A stretch of 64,000 nt of DNA from an uncultured Verrucomicrobiales bacterium (GCA_949373085.1 CASICJ010000008.1:45318-109317), one strand, 5' to 3'; counted from the stretch's first letter, positions 1-9,579 are shown. The notes: generated by a model from the sequence alone, not told the origin. Translations and numbers: made by a program.

Positions 1-545
1 GTTGGGGGAGCTTGGGTACTTGGATGTTCTTAGCAGTGATGGGGGGGTATTCGCTTTATTTGGAAAACACTGGAACCCTTGCTGTTAACGAAATTTTGAG
101 TAATCAGGGCATGTCATATGTTAATGCATTGGTCATACAAAGTTTGCCTTTTGGCAAATTCACCCTGTTTATATTCACCCTCTTATCGATCGTTTTTTAC
201 GCCACCACCATTGATTCATCGGCTTATGTCCTTTCTAGTATCTCGGCTAAAAACCTAGAAAGTGGTGCCGAGCCAAAACGATGGAATCGCTTGGCATGGG
301 CAGGTTTATTGGCATTAATCAGCGCCGGCATAATACAAACCGGTGCTCTGGACACTGTATTGTCAATTACTGTTCTGAGCTCAGTCCCTCTAATCCCTAT
401 CCTCTTGCTACTGAGCATATCCTTGGTCAGATGGCTAAAAAAAGATTTTGGGGATAAAGTGGGCCCAAAAGAAATATCTATGGCACTCAAGGATGTAGAA
501 TCAAAATCGTTGGCCTCTCGAGAGGAACAGTCTAATACGAAATAA
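1..545 (+). CDS. BCCT-family betaine/choline/carnitine transporter, C-terminal part
   Basis: This is the C-terminal ~180 residues of a sodium- or proton-coupled importer of quaternary-ammonium osmolytes; the 5' end lies outside the window, and the frame is open from base 3. The BCCT signature is visible in the last transmembrane segments: a stretch reading FYATTIDSSAYVLSS, followed by EPKRWNRLAWAG, a combination typical of BetT/OpuD-like proteins. At least four hydrophobic segments are present and the protein ends in a short hydrophilic, Ser/Lys/Glu-rich cytoplasmic tail. Compatible-solute uptake suits a marine lifestyle. The exact substrate cannot be read from this part. Confidence 0.85.
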   Translation, partial: WGSLGTWMFLAVMGGYSLYLENTGTLAVNEILSNQGMSYVNALVIQSLPFGKFTLFIFTLLSIVFYATTIDSSAYVLSSISAKNLESGAEPKRWNRLAWAGLLALISAGIIQTGALDTVLSITVLSSVPLIPILLLLSISLVRWLKKDFGDKVGPKEISMALKDVESKSLASREEQSNTK

Positions 546-686
546 ATCCACTCACCGTTCCGCTCTAAAGGCAGCTCCAAAAGCCGAGAAAATCTTCCCA
601 CAGCAGAGTTGGGAAGTCTCTTAAGAAGGCTTTGAAAACTCTTTAAGCTATTTAAAGCCCGCCCAATTTTACTTGAAAGCAATCTT

Positions 687-2195
687 CTAGAATTTACCTT
701 TTAAGATCTCTAAATTCCTAGGCCCAAATAGCGAGTGACGTAATTGGCTGGTCCAAGTCACCCGGTTATTAGCGAAGCGAAACGTATATATAATACTTCC
801 CGGTGTTTCGGTAAGATAGATCTTTGCCTGATACTCATTCGGTTTAACCCAAGCGCCACTGGCACCAATTCTACTCCTCATATTTTGTGTATAAGGCAGG
901 TGATCGTTCAATTTGGAAGTGATATGGTTCTCACTTCCAAGGTAAAGAGTTTCCATTCCATGATCCATTTCCATGGTAATCCAATGGTCTTTTCCATGGA
1001 GGTCAAAAGAGACTGAGTTAACACCAGCTTCATTTTCAAAAACTTGAAATTTTCTCTGAGCAAGTTTTTGCGATATTGGAGACCGTGCTTCTCCCTCAAC
1101 TAATGGGAGACTTAAGCCATTCAATTTAAAAGCCAAAGACTGCAAAATCGTAGTATCGGGCTCAATAGGCTTTGGCGCCATGGCCGGCAGGAGGATTTCC
1201 CATACAGCTTCCATTACCCCTCCCATATCATTCGTTCCCGATGTAATCGCGACCACCATTTCGTGCTCGGGAATAACGATGCAGAATTGTCCGAATGCAC
1301 CATCCCCGCGGTAACAGTTGTTTCGACAACGCCAAAATTGAAACCCATATCCCTGATCCCAATCATTATCGGGGTTACTCCCATTAGAAGTTTGTTTCGA
1401 GGTTGCCTCCTGAACCCAGGCTTCTGAAAGGATACGTTTCCCCTGCCACATCCCCTTCTGAAGGTAGAGCTGACCTAACTTCGCAATATCCTCAGTAGTG
1501 ACCCTGAGTCCCCAACCGCCCGTATTGATTCCGTCTGGTGAGCGATCCCAATCAGGCTTCTTAATCCCCAACGGTTGAAAGAGACGTTCGTCCAGATAGT
1601 CCACAACCATTTCACCTGTAACCGATTGCACAATCGCCGAGAGCATATAGGTAGCCGCGGAGTTGTATTGAAAATGAGTTCCTGGCTTGAACTCTATTTC
1701 CGAATGAAGAAAAGCCCTCACCCAATGAGACTCCGTATTGAAAAGTAGCGGTTCCTTGCGATGCCCAGTCGTCATTGTAAGTAAATCCCGAATGCGCATA
1801 GCCTTGAGCTGCCAACTTGGATCGGCTGGCGTATCATCTGGAAAAAATGAAATCACCGGATCATTAAGTGACAGCTGGCCCTCCTCAATCGCTAATCCAA
1901 CAGCTGTAGAAGTGAAGCTCTTGCTCAGCGAATGCATGAGATGCGGCGTCGTTTCATCAAATGGTGCCCACCATCCTTGCGCGATCCGTTTGCCGCGACG
2001 AAGAATCATAAAGCTATGAACCGCATCAATATCTTTCTCCAGCCGTTCGATAAAAGACAAGATAGCAGCCGAGGGAACCCCTTCTTTCTCGGGAGGACTA
2101 GACGGTAGCGAAACAGGATTCTGCGCAAGTGCTCCAGCACAAAATAGGATTCCAAAGAATGAGCTAAAAACCTTGAAAGAACCTACCGCCTTCAT
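687..2195 (-). CDS. Secreted serine hydrolase, beta-lactamase class C / esterase family
   Basis: A 502-residue protein with an N-terminal signal peptide (hydrophobic run ending ALAQ, residues ~1-24). The class C beta-lactamase-type catalytic motif SxxK is seen as HSLSKSFTST near residue 90, and a YxN element (QYNSAATYMLSA) lies near residue 175. This fold (serine hydrolase, Pfam Beta-lactamase) covers D-alanyl-D-alanine peptidases, esterases and 6-aminohexanoate hydrolases, so the substrate is unknown. The C-terminal ~150 residues form an extra domain of unknown role. It is divergently transcribed from the gene at 2303 with only 107 bp between them. An extracytoplasmic esterase is the likeliest role. 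Confidence 0.8.
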   Translation of the reverse strand: MKAVGSFKVFSSFFGILFCAGALAQNPVSLPSSPPEKEGVPSAAILSFIERLEKDIDAVHSFMILRRGKRIAQGWWAPFDETTPHLMHSLSKSFTSTAVGLAIEEGQLSLNDPVISFFPDDTPADPSWQLKAMRIRDLLTMTTGHRKEPLLFNTESHWVRAFLHSEIEFKPGTHFQYNSAATYMLSAIVQSVTGEMVVDYLDERLFQPLGIKKPDWDRSPDGINTGGWGLRVTTEDIAKLGQLYLQKGMWQGKRILSEAWVQEATSKQTSNGSNPDNDWDQGYGFQFWRCRNNCYRGDGAFGQFCIVIPEHEMVVAITSGTNDMGGVMEAVWEILLPAMAPKPIEPDTTILQSLAFKLNGLSLPLVEGEARSPISQKLAQRKFQVFENEAGVNSVSFDLHGKDHWITMEMDHGMETLYLGSENHITSKLNDHLPYTQNMRSRIGASGAWVKPNEYQAKIYLTETPGSIIYTFRFANNRVTWTSQLRHSLFGPRNLEILKGKF

Positions 2196-2302
2196 TGATC
2201 AAAGAATCCCAAATTCTTTAAATAACAAAAGAGGTTTTTTCGAATCCTTGTAGACCCTTCATTTTCTCTTCCCTCATTCTCCCTCATCACTACCTTGAAG
2301 AA

Positions 2303-3643
2303 ATGCGATGCTTCCTCTCTAAGCTCGGCTTGGTTATACTCCCTTGCCTCTTTTCTTTCCTCGCCGAAGCACAGACCACTACCTTCCGAGTAGACATGTC
2401 GGTTCAAATCGCGATTGGCCGCTACGATCCGGGCAACGATCTACTTCTGGTCCGGGGGCCCTTCAATAGTTGGGTCGGCACTGACTTAACCTTTGTGGCC
2501 GGCAGTAACTTTATCTACGAAGCTGAGATCGATATTTTTGAGACGGACGGAGCTCAGGCTGACTTCAAGTTCTTTATCGGCAGTGCTGCCTCCGGCGACA
2601 TCTGGGAAGGCAACGTAGGCACAGGCGAAAACGGTAATCGCAGGTTTAACTATCAGGCTGGAGGGCAAATTCTCGAAACCGTTTTCTTTGATGATCTCGA
2701 GACAAACCCTGGCGGAGGAGTCAAAGTCACTTTTCAGGTCAATATGGACCCACTTCTTCAAGACGGACTTTTTCTGCCTGAGTTCGATTGGTTGGAGGTG
2801 CGTGGTGCGTTCAATAGCTGGGCGGCCGGATTCGAACTTGAGCCCATATCGGAGGGATCGCCGATCTACGCCGGATCTACTACCATCAAATCCATCGCTC
2901 CCGGCGACAGCGTCGAATACAAATACGTCTATAACGGTGGACAGTGGGAAAATGGAAGTAACCGGAAATTTATCCTAGCGGAGCAGGCCCTCCAGGTCCT
3001 TCCTATCCGCTACTTTAGCGATATTGGACCTGGTTCAAATCTCACCGAAGACACCAAGATCGTCATTTCAGTAAACATGAACAACGCTCTCGCCTTGAAT
3101 GGGACGCCCTTTAATTTGGAAACGGATAGGGTCTACCTCAATGGTGAGTTTTCCGAATTCACCTGGTGGGAATGGTCATTTCCACCGGATGGGTTCGAAC
3201 TCCTCGACGATGGAACTGCCGAATCAGGAGATGCCGTGGAGGGGGATGGAATCTACAGCATCAAATTCCAAGCCCTAGCCGGCCAACCTAAGAGAATAGA
3301 ATACAAGTTCTCCATCAATGGCGAGGATAGCGAAGCCGATTTCCAGAATAATCACATCCGCTATATCCGTGAGACTGGAAATTATCCCCTGCCCGTGGAC
3401 CAGTTCGGTAATATGGTGCACGAGCCCGAGGTTTTATCCTCTAATCTAGGAGTAATTACCATTAATGGCCCCGTCGATGGCATGGTCACCTTAAGCTGGG
3501 AGAACACAGACGCGGTTCTACAACACTCGGAAAGTTTGGCCCCTAGTTCTTGGCAAAACATTCCCAACTCTCAAGGAGATCGCGAAATGGTGTTCTCGGC
3601 GACCGAGATTTCGAAAAACTACTTCAGATTAGCCACACCCTGA
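2303..3643 (+). CDS. Secreted multi-module carbohydrate-binding-like protein
   Basis: A 446-residue protein with a signal peptide (residues ~1-23). It contains three related beta-sandwich modules, each opening with a strand such as TFRVDMSVQIA, VTFQVNMDPLL and IVISVNMNNAL, and two of them carrying RGPFNSW or RGAFNSW. This resembles starch-binding/CBM-like modules used in glycan recognition. The C-terminal ~50 residues (LQHSESLAPSSWQ to YFRLATP) match a short tail common on secreted verrucomicrobial proteins, possibly a sorting or surface-association segment. No catalytic motif is visible. It is probably a surface or secreted glycan-binding protein; the ligand is unknown. Confidence 0.6.
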   Translation: MRCFLSKLGLVILPCLFSFLAEAQTTTFRVDMSVQIAIGRYDPGNDLLLVRGPFNSWVGTDLTFVAGSNFIYEAEIDIFETDGAQADFKFFIGSAASGDIWEGNVGTGENGNRRFNYQAGGQILETVFFDDLETNPGGGVKVTFQVNMDPLLQDGLFLPEFDWLEVRGAFNSWAAGFELEPISEGSPIYAGSTTIKSIAPGDSVEYKYVYNGGQWENGSNRKFILAEQALQVLPIRYFSDIGPGSNLTEDTKIVISVNMNNALALNGTPFNLETDRVYLNGEFSEFTWWEWSFPPDGFELLDDGTAESGDAVEGDGIYSIKFQALAGQPKRIEYKFSINGEDSEADFQNNHIRYIRETGNYPLPVDQFGNMVHEPEVLSSNLGVITINGPVDGMVTLSWENTDAVLQHSESLAPSSWQNIPNSQGDREMVFSATEISKNYFRLATP

Positions 3644-3855
3644 TGTCCTAGCCTTTATCAGACCTGTGGGTGGTCCTTAAGTGGATGTATGATTCCGAGG
3701 CTGATGCAACCTTCCCAGCCTAAGGGGATTTCTAGCAAACCCTTAAACGTAATATGGCAAGCAATCTTTGGCCGATCTATAACCCCGACGCAGAGATTGA
3801 CATGCAGTTGCGCAAAGGGTCTTTCGACCGCCTGCTACTGGGAAGAACTCATTGA

Positions 3856-4560
3856 CTACCTCGTTACGATCTTAGCCAGTTGTCCGTCGCTGAAACCCAA
3901 GGCCTTCGCAACACCGCGCGCCATCATGACATTACCATGAGGGTTCATATGGACCCCGTCGCCTGTGAGTTTTTTTCCTTTGGGGCGATCGGCAGGAGCG
4001 GTCTTCAACGCTTCTTGCATATCTGCATTGAGGTCAGCGAGCAGGCACTTCTTTTCTTTGGCAAGTTCACGCAGAAAATCATTGTAGGGAATAAGCTTCT
4101 GATTCAGGTCGCCGCTCTGGTCCTCTTTGATCATCGTTGATGTGAGAATCAACACCTTGACGCCAGCGGCCTGAGCCTTATCGACTATCGCTGTTATATT
4201 TTTTTTGTAGTCTTCGAGGTTCACCCCGTTTTTACCGTGCCACACATCATTAACCCCGCAACTAAGAGTCATCCAGTCAGGCTTGTGCTGCAAAATATCT
4301 CTATCGACACGCTCGAGCATTTGGTTGGATTTGTGGCCCCCGATTCCTTTATAGATTGGCTTGGCGGTGATGCCCTCAGCCTTGAGGGCCTGAATAAAAA
4401 GATTACAATAGCCGCCTGAACGAGCGCCAGCAGCCGTGATGGAGTCACCGAGAAATCCGATGGTCTGACCATCTTTGATTTGAATCTCGCCAGCGTATGC
4501 AGCCGAAAAACTGAATGTTGCAGCGACGAGTAAGGCGGAGGGAATAGATCTTAGCTTCAT
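3856..4560 (-). CDS. Secreted SGNH/GDSL-family hydrolase
   Basis: A 234-residue exported esterase of the SGNH superfamily. After a signal peptide ending AYAG, block I appears as IGFLGDSITAAG (nucleophile Ser), block III as SCGVNDVW (oxyanion Asn) and block V as GDGVHMNPHG (catalytic Asp/His). Length is normal for the family. Such enzymes deacetylate or de-esterify polysaccharides and often sit beside DUF1080 proteins and sulfatases in Planctomycetes and Verrucomicrobia, as here (DUF1080 gene upstream on the same strand). The substrate is most likely an acylated glycan, by inference only. Confidence 0.85.
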   Translation of the reverse strand: MKLRSIPSALLVAATFSFSAAYAGEIQIKDGQTIGFLGDSITAAGARSGGYCNLFIQALKAEGITAKPIYKGIGGHKSNQMLERVDRDILQHKPDWMTLSCGVNDVWHGKNGVNLEDYKKNITAIVDKAQAAGVKVLILTSTMIKEDQSGDLNQKLIPYNDFLRELAKEKKCLLADLNADMQEALKTAPADRPKGKKLTGDGVHMNPHGNVMMARGVAKALGFSDGQLAKIVTR

Positions 4561-4752
4561 ACGTATAGTTTTATTTGATTTGATGGGTAATACAGCAAAA
4601 TAGATCAGAAGTTTCTAGCCAAGACCACCGGGGGGAATTCCTAGACAACCCTTATCCGCCCAATCACGAAGGCCCCTCGCCCAGAACACGAGCAGGAACC
4701 GCACGACTTCGCCAAGCGTCTTGTCAAAGCCCGGCCGACAGAGGAGTCTGAG

Positions 4753-5352
4753 CTATAACCTCTTGACCCTCAAGTTACGCACCCAAAACTTCTGGCCGTG
4801 ATCCTGAATGGCGATCTTACCCGAATCCGCCAACTTTTTGTTCTTTGGTTTACTGGCCGCCAGATCCAGCTTGTCCTGTACTGTCTTACCGTTCAAAACG
4901 ACGCTCAATTTCCCCTTCTTCATTGTCACCACCATACGATTCCATTCACCGGCAGGCTTCGAGCCATTAGCCAGCGGCCCGGCAGTCTGGATCACTCCTC
5001 CAAGGTCATGCTGACCAAGCTTCTTCTTGCCGAAGCAATCAAGAATCTGAACCTCGAAGCCGTGAACAGTAGGGTCAGCCTCATCGTAAATCCTAAAATA
5101 GAGACCTGAATTGCCTCCTTTTTCGTGCTTATACTCGAAGTCGAAAACAAAGTCCTTGTAATCATCCTTGAGCCACAAATAGGAACCGTAACGCGTCCAC
5201 CCCTTCTCGCCGGGCCTTGGCTCCAGGTAAAGTGAGCCATCTTTCTGGATCTTCCAATTACCGGTAGTCTCAATCTTCGAAAGGTCCTTTCCGTCAAAAA
5301 CTGTTGTGAACCCCTCGGCTGCATGGGACACGAGAGGGCAGATAATCAACAG
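4753..5352 (-). pseudogene. DUF1080 (3-keto-disaccharide hydrolase-type) gene, 5' end cut by IS insertion
   Basis: The mature DUF1080 domain is complete: it opens FTTVFDGKDLS, has NSGLYFRIYDEAD in the middle and ends WVRNLRVKRL, with the expected jelly-roll length of ~190 residues. Upstream, only the last part of the signal peptide remains (LIICPLVSHAAEG) before the reading frame runs into the IS3-type element at 5353. The start codon and the n-region of the signal peptide have been lost, so export and probably expression are abolished unless a start inside the IS is used. The family acts on 3-keto glycosides or as a glycan-binding partner of hydrolases. It lies downstream-facing with the SGNH hydrolase at 3856. 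Confidence 0.8.
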
Positions 5353-5355
5353 TGA

Positions 5356-6225
5356 TCAGGTCACCATTTCTGGACCACTTTGAATGTTAGGCTCAGGCCT
5401 TGGATGGTTCATGGCAAATTGATCAGGACTCTGGAAGCCTAATTTGCTGTGTGGATGCACTCGATTGTAAAGAAGGCGCCATTCTTCAATGACGATTTGA
5501 GCCTCCAGGACGCTCAAAAAATCTTCCTGGTTCAGGCATTCATCTCGCAATCGATTGTGAAAACTCTCCACATGACCATTTTGCCAGGGGCTTCCTGGAT
5601 CAATATAGAGCGTCCTAATTCCCAGATCCTTAAACCAACTTTGAACCTCTTTTGCGATGAACTCGGATCCATTATCACTCCGGATGCATTGGGGCACACC
5701 ACGCTCACTCATTACTTCACTCAATGCATCGAGGATATCACCACTTCGGAGCCTTCGTTGCGCTCGGATGGTCAGGCATTGACGGGTATATTCATCGATG
5801 AGGGTCAAGAGCTTCAAAGGAACTCCATTCTCAGTACGGGTGTGCACAAAGTCCCAGCTCCAGACCTCATTCACAGAGCCTGCTTTGGTTGGGAGTGCTG
5901 TTGAAGTTCCTCCTCGTCTTCTACGAGGCTTCTTGCCTTTGACTCCCAGCCCTTCCAGTCTCCTGACTTGCTGAACGAGCTTTCGGCCAACCTTCCATCC
6001 TTCACGCATCAACAGCGCTCTGATTCGACGATATCCATAGCGGGGATACTTCCGACTCAAAGCGATGATGCGCTCAATCAGTTTCTTTTTCCCATCGCCT
6101 CCACGCTCACGGTAGTGCCAGCTCGAACGTGACAGACTCAGGTAACGGCACGCACGACGCACCGAGCAGAGACCTGACTCAACAACCGAGGACACTAACC
6201 GCTTCTTAGCGGAGGCGCTTACCAC
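5356..6225 (-). CDS. IS3-family transposase OrfB (DDE integrase domain)
   Basis: A 289-residue catalytic subunit of the transposase. The rve/DDE residues are in place: D in WSWDFVHTRTENG, D in IRSDNGSEFIA and E in GHVESFHNRLRDECLN. An HTH-like region precedes them (RKYPRYGYRRIRALL). It overlaps the end of OrfA by 7 nt and lies in the -1 frame relative to it. An A8 run just before the overlap could serve as a slippery site for an OrfAB fusion by programmed frameshifting, as known for the IS3 family. The reading frame is intact, so this copy is potentially active. Confidence 0.93.
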   Translation of the reverse strand: MVSASAKKRLVSSVVESGLCSVRRACRYLSLSRSSWHYRERGGDGKKKLIERIIALSRKYPRYGYRRIRALLMREGWKVGRKLVQQVRRLEGLGVKGKKPRRRRGGTSTALPTKAGSVNEVWSWDFVHTRTENGVPLKLLTLIDEYTRQCLTIRAQRRLRSGDILDALSEVMSERGVPQCIRSDNGSEFIAKEVQSWFKDLGIRTLYIDPGSPWQNGHVESFHNRLRDECLNQEDFLSVLEAQIVIEEWRLLYNRVHPHSKLGFQSPDQFAMNHPRPEPNIQSGPEMVT

Positions 6226-6485
6226 TTTTTTTTCAAGCTCTCTTCCAACACACGGTTTTTGAGCATCTCGTCGGCGAGCATCTTTTTGAGTTCCCCATTT
6301 TCGTTCACGAGTTCCTTGAAGCGTTTGGCGTCAGCCATCTCCATGCGACCATATTTTCGTCTCCATCGATAAAAGGTCTGCACGCAGATATTCTCTTCAC
6401 GGCAGACGTCTTCCACGGTCTGGCCCGAGTCAGCCTTGCGGATGATGCGGATGATTTCCTCTGTCTTATGTCTCTTCTTTTTCAT
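6219..6485 (-). CDS. IS3-family transposase OrfA (helix-turn-helix protein)
   Basis: An 88-residue DNA-binding protein with an HTH (VCREENICVQTFYRWRRKYG) followed by a leucine-zipper-like helix (LVNENGELKKMLADEML) that mediates multimerisation. The spacing of HTH and zipper resembles the IS407 group. It ends in KKKW just after an A8 run that probably drives -1 frameshifting into OrfB. Two to three residues differ from the copy at 17181. Confidence 0.92.
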   Translation of the reverse strand: MKKKRHKTEEIIRIIRKADSGQTVEDVCREENICVQTFYRWRRKYGRMEMADAKRFKELVNENGELKKMLADEMLKNRVLEESLKKKW

Positions 6486-6554
6486 GTCTTAGTTTAGGTT
6501 CTACGAACCCAAACCTAACATCTCAAATGGTCCAGTTTTTGGAGGTCAGATCAC

Positions 6555-6749
6555 TCTAGAAAGCCTACTGCTGGTAATTCTTCGCTCATCGATGGTTTCT
6601 CGTTAGATCTAAGGGTAGAGTTGTCTGAAACGGAGGAGCTTGCAAACTCAAACTATCTGATATCAGGCTTGGATTTGTGGTTAGTGTTATTTCCTCTAGA
6701 GGTTAGAGGCCACCACACCAGGGAAAATCTCGACCCACGTCCTAATTAA
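6555..6749 (+). pseudogene. 3' remnant of an unknown gene truncated by the IS
   Basis: An open frame with no start codon runs out of the right end of the IS for 64 codons to a TAA at 6747. The product has ordinary protein composition (for example LRVELSETEELAN and LWLVLFPLEVRG) and is followed by a gene-free stretch. I do not recognise the family. It is probably the tail of a gene cut by the insertion or by IS-mediated rearrangement. Confidence 0.4.
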
Positions 6750-6858
6750 TGCGGTAAGAGATTTTTTTGGCTCCTAAGAGGAGCACTCTTCAATATTCTG
6801 AACGACGTCTCAGGAGTAATATTTACTCCCCTTCTTAACCCCCCTATCAACTCGACAC
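6740..6858 (+). repeat. Degenerate module B intergenic repeat
   Basis: The sequence AATTAATGCGGTAAGAGATT followed by a T-run matches the module B pattern (AT-rich box, CGGTGAGAGATTTTTTGG) seen at 25460, 27130, 41985, 46441, 50330, 53990 and 60834. The rest of the interval up to the ATG at 6859 shows no ORF. A short inverted pair (GCTCCTAAGAGGAGC, ~6771-6785) forms a hairpin directly after the T-run. Confidence 0.5.
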
Positions 6859-7821
6859 ATGACTCACCGTTTTTCCCTTCGAATCCTCACATCCGTTTCA
6901 CCGCTCCTCATCGGATACTGTTTGTTCAATGATGCCCAAGGTGCAGAGAATAAACATCGTGTAGCCTATTATAAAAACGGCGAGATTCACGTAAACATCC
7001 TTGGCACTCCCGAAGTCAAACCAATCACGCAAGGTCACTGGGATTTTAAACCATCTTGGTCAAAGACCGGCGACAAGCTCGTCTTCTTTCGTCGCCTCGT
7101 GAATGCAAAAGAAGTTAGCAATTGGAAAACCGCTATTTGTATCATCAATGTGGATGGAAGTCAGTTTCACCAGCTCACCGACGGCGCTCATACCGACTTC
7201 AACCAGACCTGGACCCGCGACGGAAGTAACACCCCAATCTGGAATCGTCGCACACCCGGTAGCGAGAGATATCGGGTATTCGCCAGCAAAATTAGAGCAA
7301 AGCCCGGCGAGGAAATCGCGCTCACTCCAAAGGAGTTTAACACTTGGGCTTTCAGCTGTCTTAAAGATGGCCGAATCCTCGTCCGGGCAAATCCGCCGAA
7401 ACAAGGGCCAGGCTACTATCTGATGTCTCCAAACCTCAAGGGCATACCAAAGTATGAACGGATTCAGTGTGAACTCGACAAAGAAGGAATCCTGGCTCGC
7501 ATCAGTCTTTCGGTAGATGAAAAGCGAGTCTGTTTTGAATATCAAAAGGGATTTAAGAAGACCATCCCTGGTCGTACCCTTTATCTTGCTGACTTCAATG
7601 TGAGAACACCTGCGATGACAAACTTCAAACCCTTCGCAAACAAGGCAGGAGAAAAGATCTGGTTTGCCTACCCGCGCTGGACACGCGATCAATCGGCAAT
7701 CGTCTACCACGCTGGTCGAAAAATCTTCCTTTTTACGCCCGATAAAGGCACGACCAAACAGGTCACCCCTAACAATCAAGCCGACTACCGTTACCCACAT
7801 GGCGAGGCTACTCCGAAGTAA
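6859..7821 (+). CDS. Secreted TolB/PD40-type beta-propeller protein
   Basis: A 320-residue protein with a signal peptide (residues ~1-29). PD40/WD40-like blades are recognisable from repeated motifs such as KPSWSKTGDKLVFF, NQTWTRDGSNTPIW and YPRWTRDQSAIVYH, spaced 40-60 residues apart. Such six-bladed propellers bind proteins or glycans in the periplasm. The family includes oligogalacturonate lyase-like and TolB-like proteins. No catalytic residues are assigned. It is the first of four plus-strand genes for exported, glycan-related proteins (6859-10881). Confidence 0.7.
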   Translation: MTHRFSLRILTSVSPLLIGYCLFNDAQGAENKHRVAYYKNGEIHVNILGTPEVKPITQGHWDFKPSWSKTGDKLVFFRRLVNAKEVSNWKTAICIINVDGSQFHQLTDGAHTDFNQTWTRDGSNTPIWNRRTPGSERYRVFASKIRAKPGEEIALTPKEFNTWAFSCLKDGRILVRANPPKQGPGYYLMSPNLKGIPKYERIQCELDKEGILARISLSVDEKRVCFEYQKGFKKTIPGRTLYLADFNVRTPAMTNFKPFANKAGEKIWFAYPRWTRDQSAIVYHAGRKIFLFTPDKGTTKQVTPNNQADYRYPHGEATPK

Positions 7822-7938
7822 GTTCCTTCTGTGTAAAAGCCTTTACGAGCTAATACCCATCCTTTCTTTCCTCTTCGCTCAAGTCCAAAAACAACTTCAA
7901 AACCCTTCCGCCGAAAGCACCTTGATTACAGTAATGGA
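7822..7938 (+). repeat. Degenerate module A intergenic repeat
   Basis: A pyrimidine-rich lead (ATCCTTTCTTTCCTCTTCGC) is followed by CTTCAAAACCCTTCCGCCGA and AAGCACCTTGATT, resembling the layout of module A (CTTCAACCCTTTCCCGCC then AAAAGCAAATTCC). It ends ~20 bp before the ATG at 7939, the usual position relative to the next gene. Confidence 0.4.
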
Positions 7939-9540
7939 ATGAGACGATTTACACACGCAAAAACCTACATACTTTTGGCTTTTCTGTTCTTTCTTGGACA
8001 CGCAACAGTCCTACTTGCGGACGGAAATACAAAGCGGGAGCTAGCCCGTCGACCCATCGCTTTTGAAGCACCCACTTTGGATTCGAACCCACTTAAAATC
8101 GGTTCACGCAGAGAGCTGTTCGTCGACAACTACATCCTAGGCTCCCTGAGCGGCAGCGCTAAGAGACGAATGTTTGCGATGACTCCTGCGACCAATAAGA
8201 CCACTAATGTCGCCATGACTCATGATGCCGATTGGGAGGGACCTTGGTGTCGGTATGCAAAATACATTCAGGACAACGGCGTGATTAAAGCTTGGTATAT
8301 GGGACACCACTCCTATGAGTGGAACAAAAAAATGAAAATTGCGGGTGGCCGTCTCTGTTACGCGATCAGCAAGGATGGACGCACCTTCGAAAAACCCAAT
8401 CTTGGGATCTACAACTGGATTGGATCAAAGCAAAACAACGTCCTTTTTGACGATACCACTTTTAAAGCCAAAGATAGCGGAGACTGGATCGCTACCCATC
8501 AATTCAACCCATTCATAGACACGAATCCGGCAGCACCGGCCGCGGCAAGATACAAAGGGTTTAGTGGACAAGGACACCATTGCGGGAAGACTGGCCTCTA
8601 TGCCTACCAATCCATTGACGGCATTCGCTGGGAAGTCGCAAGCGACGGGCCGATTGTTAGTAACGATTATTCTTTAGACTCCTGTAATCAGGGGTTTTGG
8701 GATACGGAACGAAAACGCTACGCCGTCTACTTCCGTCATCTACGTAACGAATCAGGCGAATCAGGAATCAAGGCTCCAGGATGGAAACGCGATATCCTAG
8801 TGACCTTCTCCAAAGACTTCATTAACTGGACCGAGCCACAGTGGCTCATCTATCATCGGGACGACGGACGGCCGGGAACGGAGCTAGAGCACCTCTACAC
8901 CAACGAGGTGAAGCCCTATAAACGTGCACCACATATTTACCTCGGCTTCCCGGCGCAGTTCAATGGTTCGGTCGACCCCATGCTGATGGCGAGTCGCGAC
9001 GGCCTCCACTTCTATCGCTGGATGGAACAACCCGTCATTCCAAAGTCGGCACCTTCTGATCGCGACAAAATCCGATCCAACCATCTTTGGCAGGAGATGG
9101 TAGAACTCCCAGAAGAACCAGATAAACTCTCCATGTATGCTAGTGAGAACTTAGGTATAAAAGGCCCACACGAGGACGGCAGCTTCCCCCGGGTTCGCCG
9201 ATTCACAATCCGCAAGGACGGTTTTGTCTCTGTACGCGCTACGGCGGAACTAGGAGAGCTCGTCACCAAACCGTTGATTTTCGCTGGTAACAAATTGACC
9301 GTGAATTACAACGCACGACTCGGGAAACCTGGGGAAATTCGTGTTGAAATTTTGGATGGTGAAAAACACCCGATCCCAGGTTTCGCTTTAGAAGACTGCG
9401 ATCCGCTCTCGAACGATGACATTGACGCTGGGGTCACATGGAAGGGTGGAGAGGAGTTAGATGATCTTGCAGGCAAGCCGATTCATCTTCGTTTCGTCCT
9501 GAATCAGGCCGATTTATTTTCGTTTCAGTTCACGGAATAG
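7939..9540 (+). CDS. Secreted five-bladed-propeller glycosidase-like protein
   Basis: A 533-residue exported protein (signal peptide ~1-28). The opening block SRRELFVDNYILGSL, followed by PWCRYAKYIQDNGVIKAWY and ~150 residues later GFWDTERKRYAVYFRH, is characteristic of a large uncharacterised Planctomycetes/Verrucomicrobia family with a GH32/GH43-like five-bladed propeller. A C-terminal beta-sandwich (~residues 440-533) resembles the accessory domain of GH32 enzymes. It is likely a glycoside hydrolase or glycan-binding protein; the acid/base residues cannot be assigned by eye. It probably belongs to the same transcription unit as the beta-helix protein that follows after 39 bp. Confidence 0.65.
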   Translation: MRRFTHAKTYILLAFLFFLGHATVLLADGNTKRELARRPIAFEAPTLDSNPLKIGSRRELFVDNYILGSLSGSAKRRMFAMTPATNKTTNVAMTHDADWEGPWCRYAKYIQDNGVIKAWYMGHHSYEWNKKMKIAGGRLCYAISKDGRTFEKPNLGIYNWIGSKQNNVLFDDTTFKAKDSGDWIATHQFNPFIDTNPAAPAAARYKGFSGQGHHCGKTGLYAYQSIDGIRWEVASDGPIVSNDYSLDSCNQGFWDTERKRYAVYFRHLRNESGESGIKAPGWKRDILVTFSKDFINWTEPQWLIYHRDDGRPGTELEHLYTNEVKPYKRAPHIYLGFPAQFNGSVDPMLMASRDGLHFYRWMEQPVIPKSAPSDRDKIRSNHLWQEMVELPEEPDKLSMYASENLGIKGPHEDGSFPRVRRFTIRKDGFVSVRATAELGELVTKPLIFAGNKLTVNYNARLGKPGEIRVEILDGEKHPIPGFALEDCDPLSNDDIDAGVTWKGGEELDDLAGKPIHLRFVLNQADLFSFQFTE

Positions 9541-9579
9541 ACGAAGAACAAATCCTTCCGAACCCATCTCTCCAATTGT

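Larger units (their letters stand above)
5353..6553 (-). mobile_element. IS3-family insertion sequence, copy 1
   Basis: A 1201-bp element with imperfect terminal inverted repeats. The plus-strand left end starts TGATCAGGTCACC and the right end finishes with the complement of TGATCTGACCTCC. It encodes OrfA and OrfB in overlapping frames. It is almost identical to the copy at 17113-18313 but in the opposite orientation. It interrupts the DUF1080 gene on its left and abuts a truncated ORF on its right. I see no matching 3-4 bp target duplication on the two sides, which suggests later rearrangement. Confidence 0.93.

Noticed and set aside
3754..3855. 33-codon ORF starting MASNLWPIYNPDAEIDMQL
   Set aside because: Composition is protein-like, but it is short, lacks a visible ribosome site, overlaps the tail region of the SGNH gene closely and matches no family I know.
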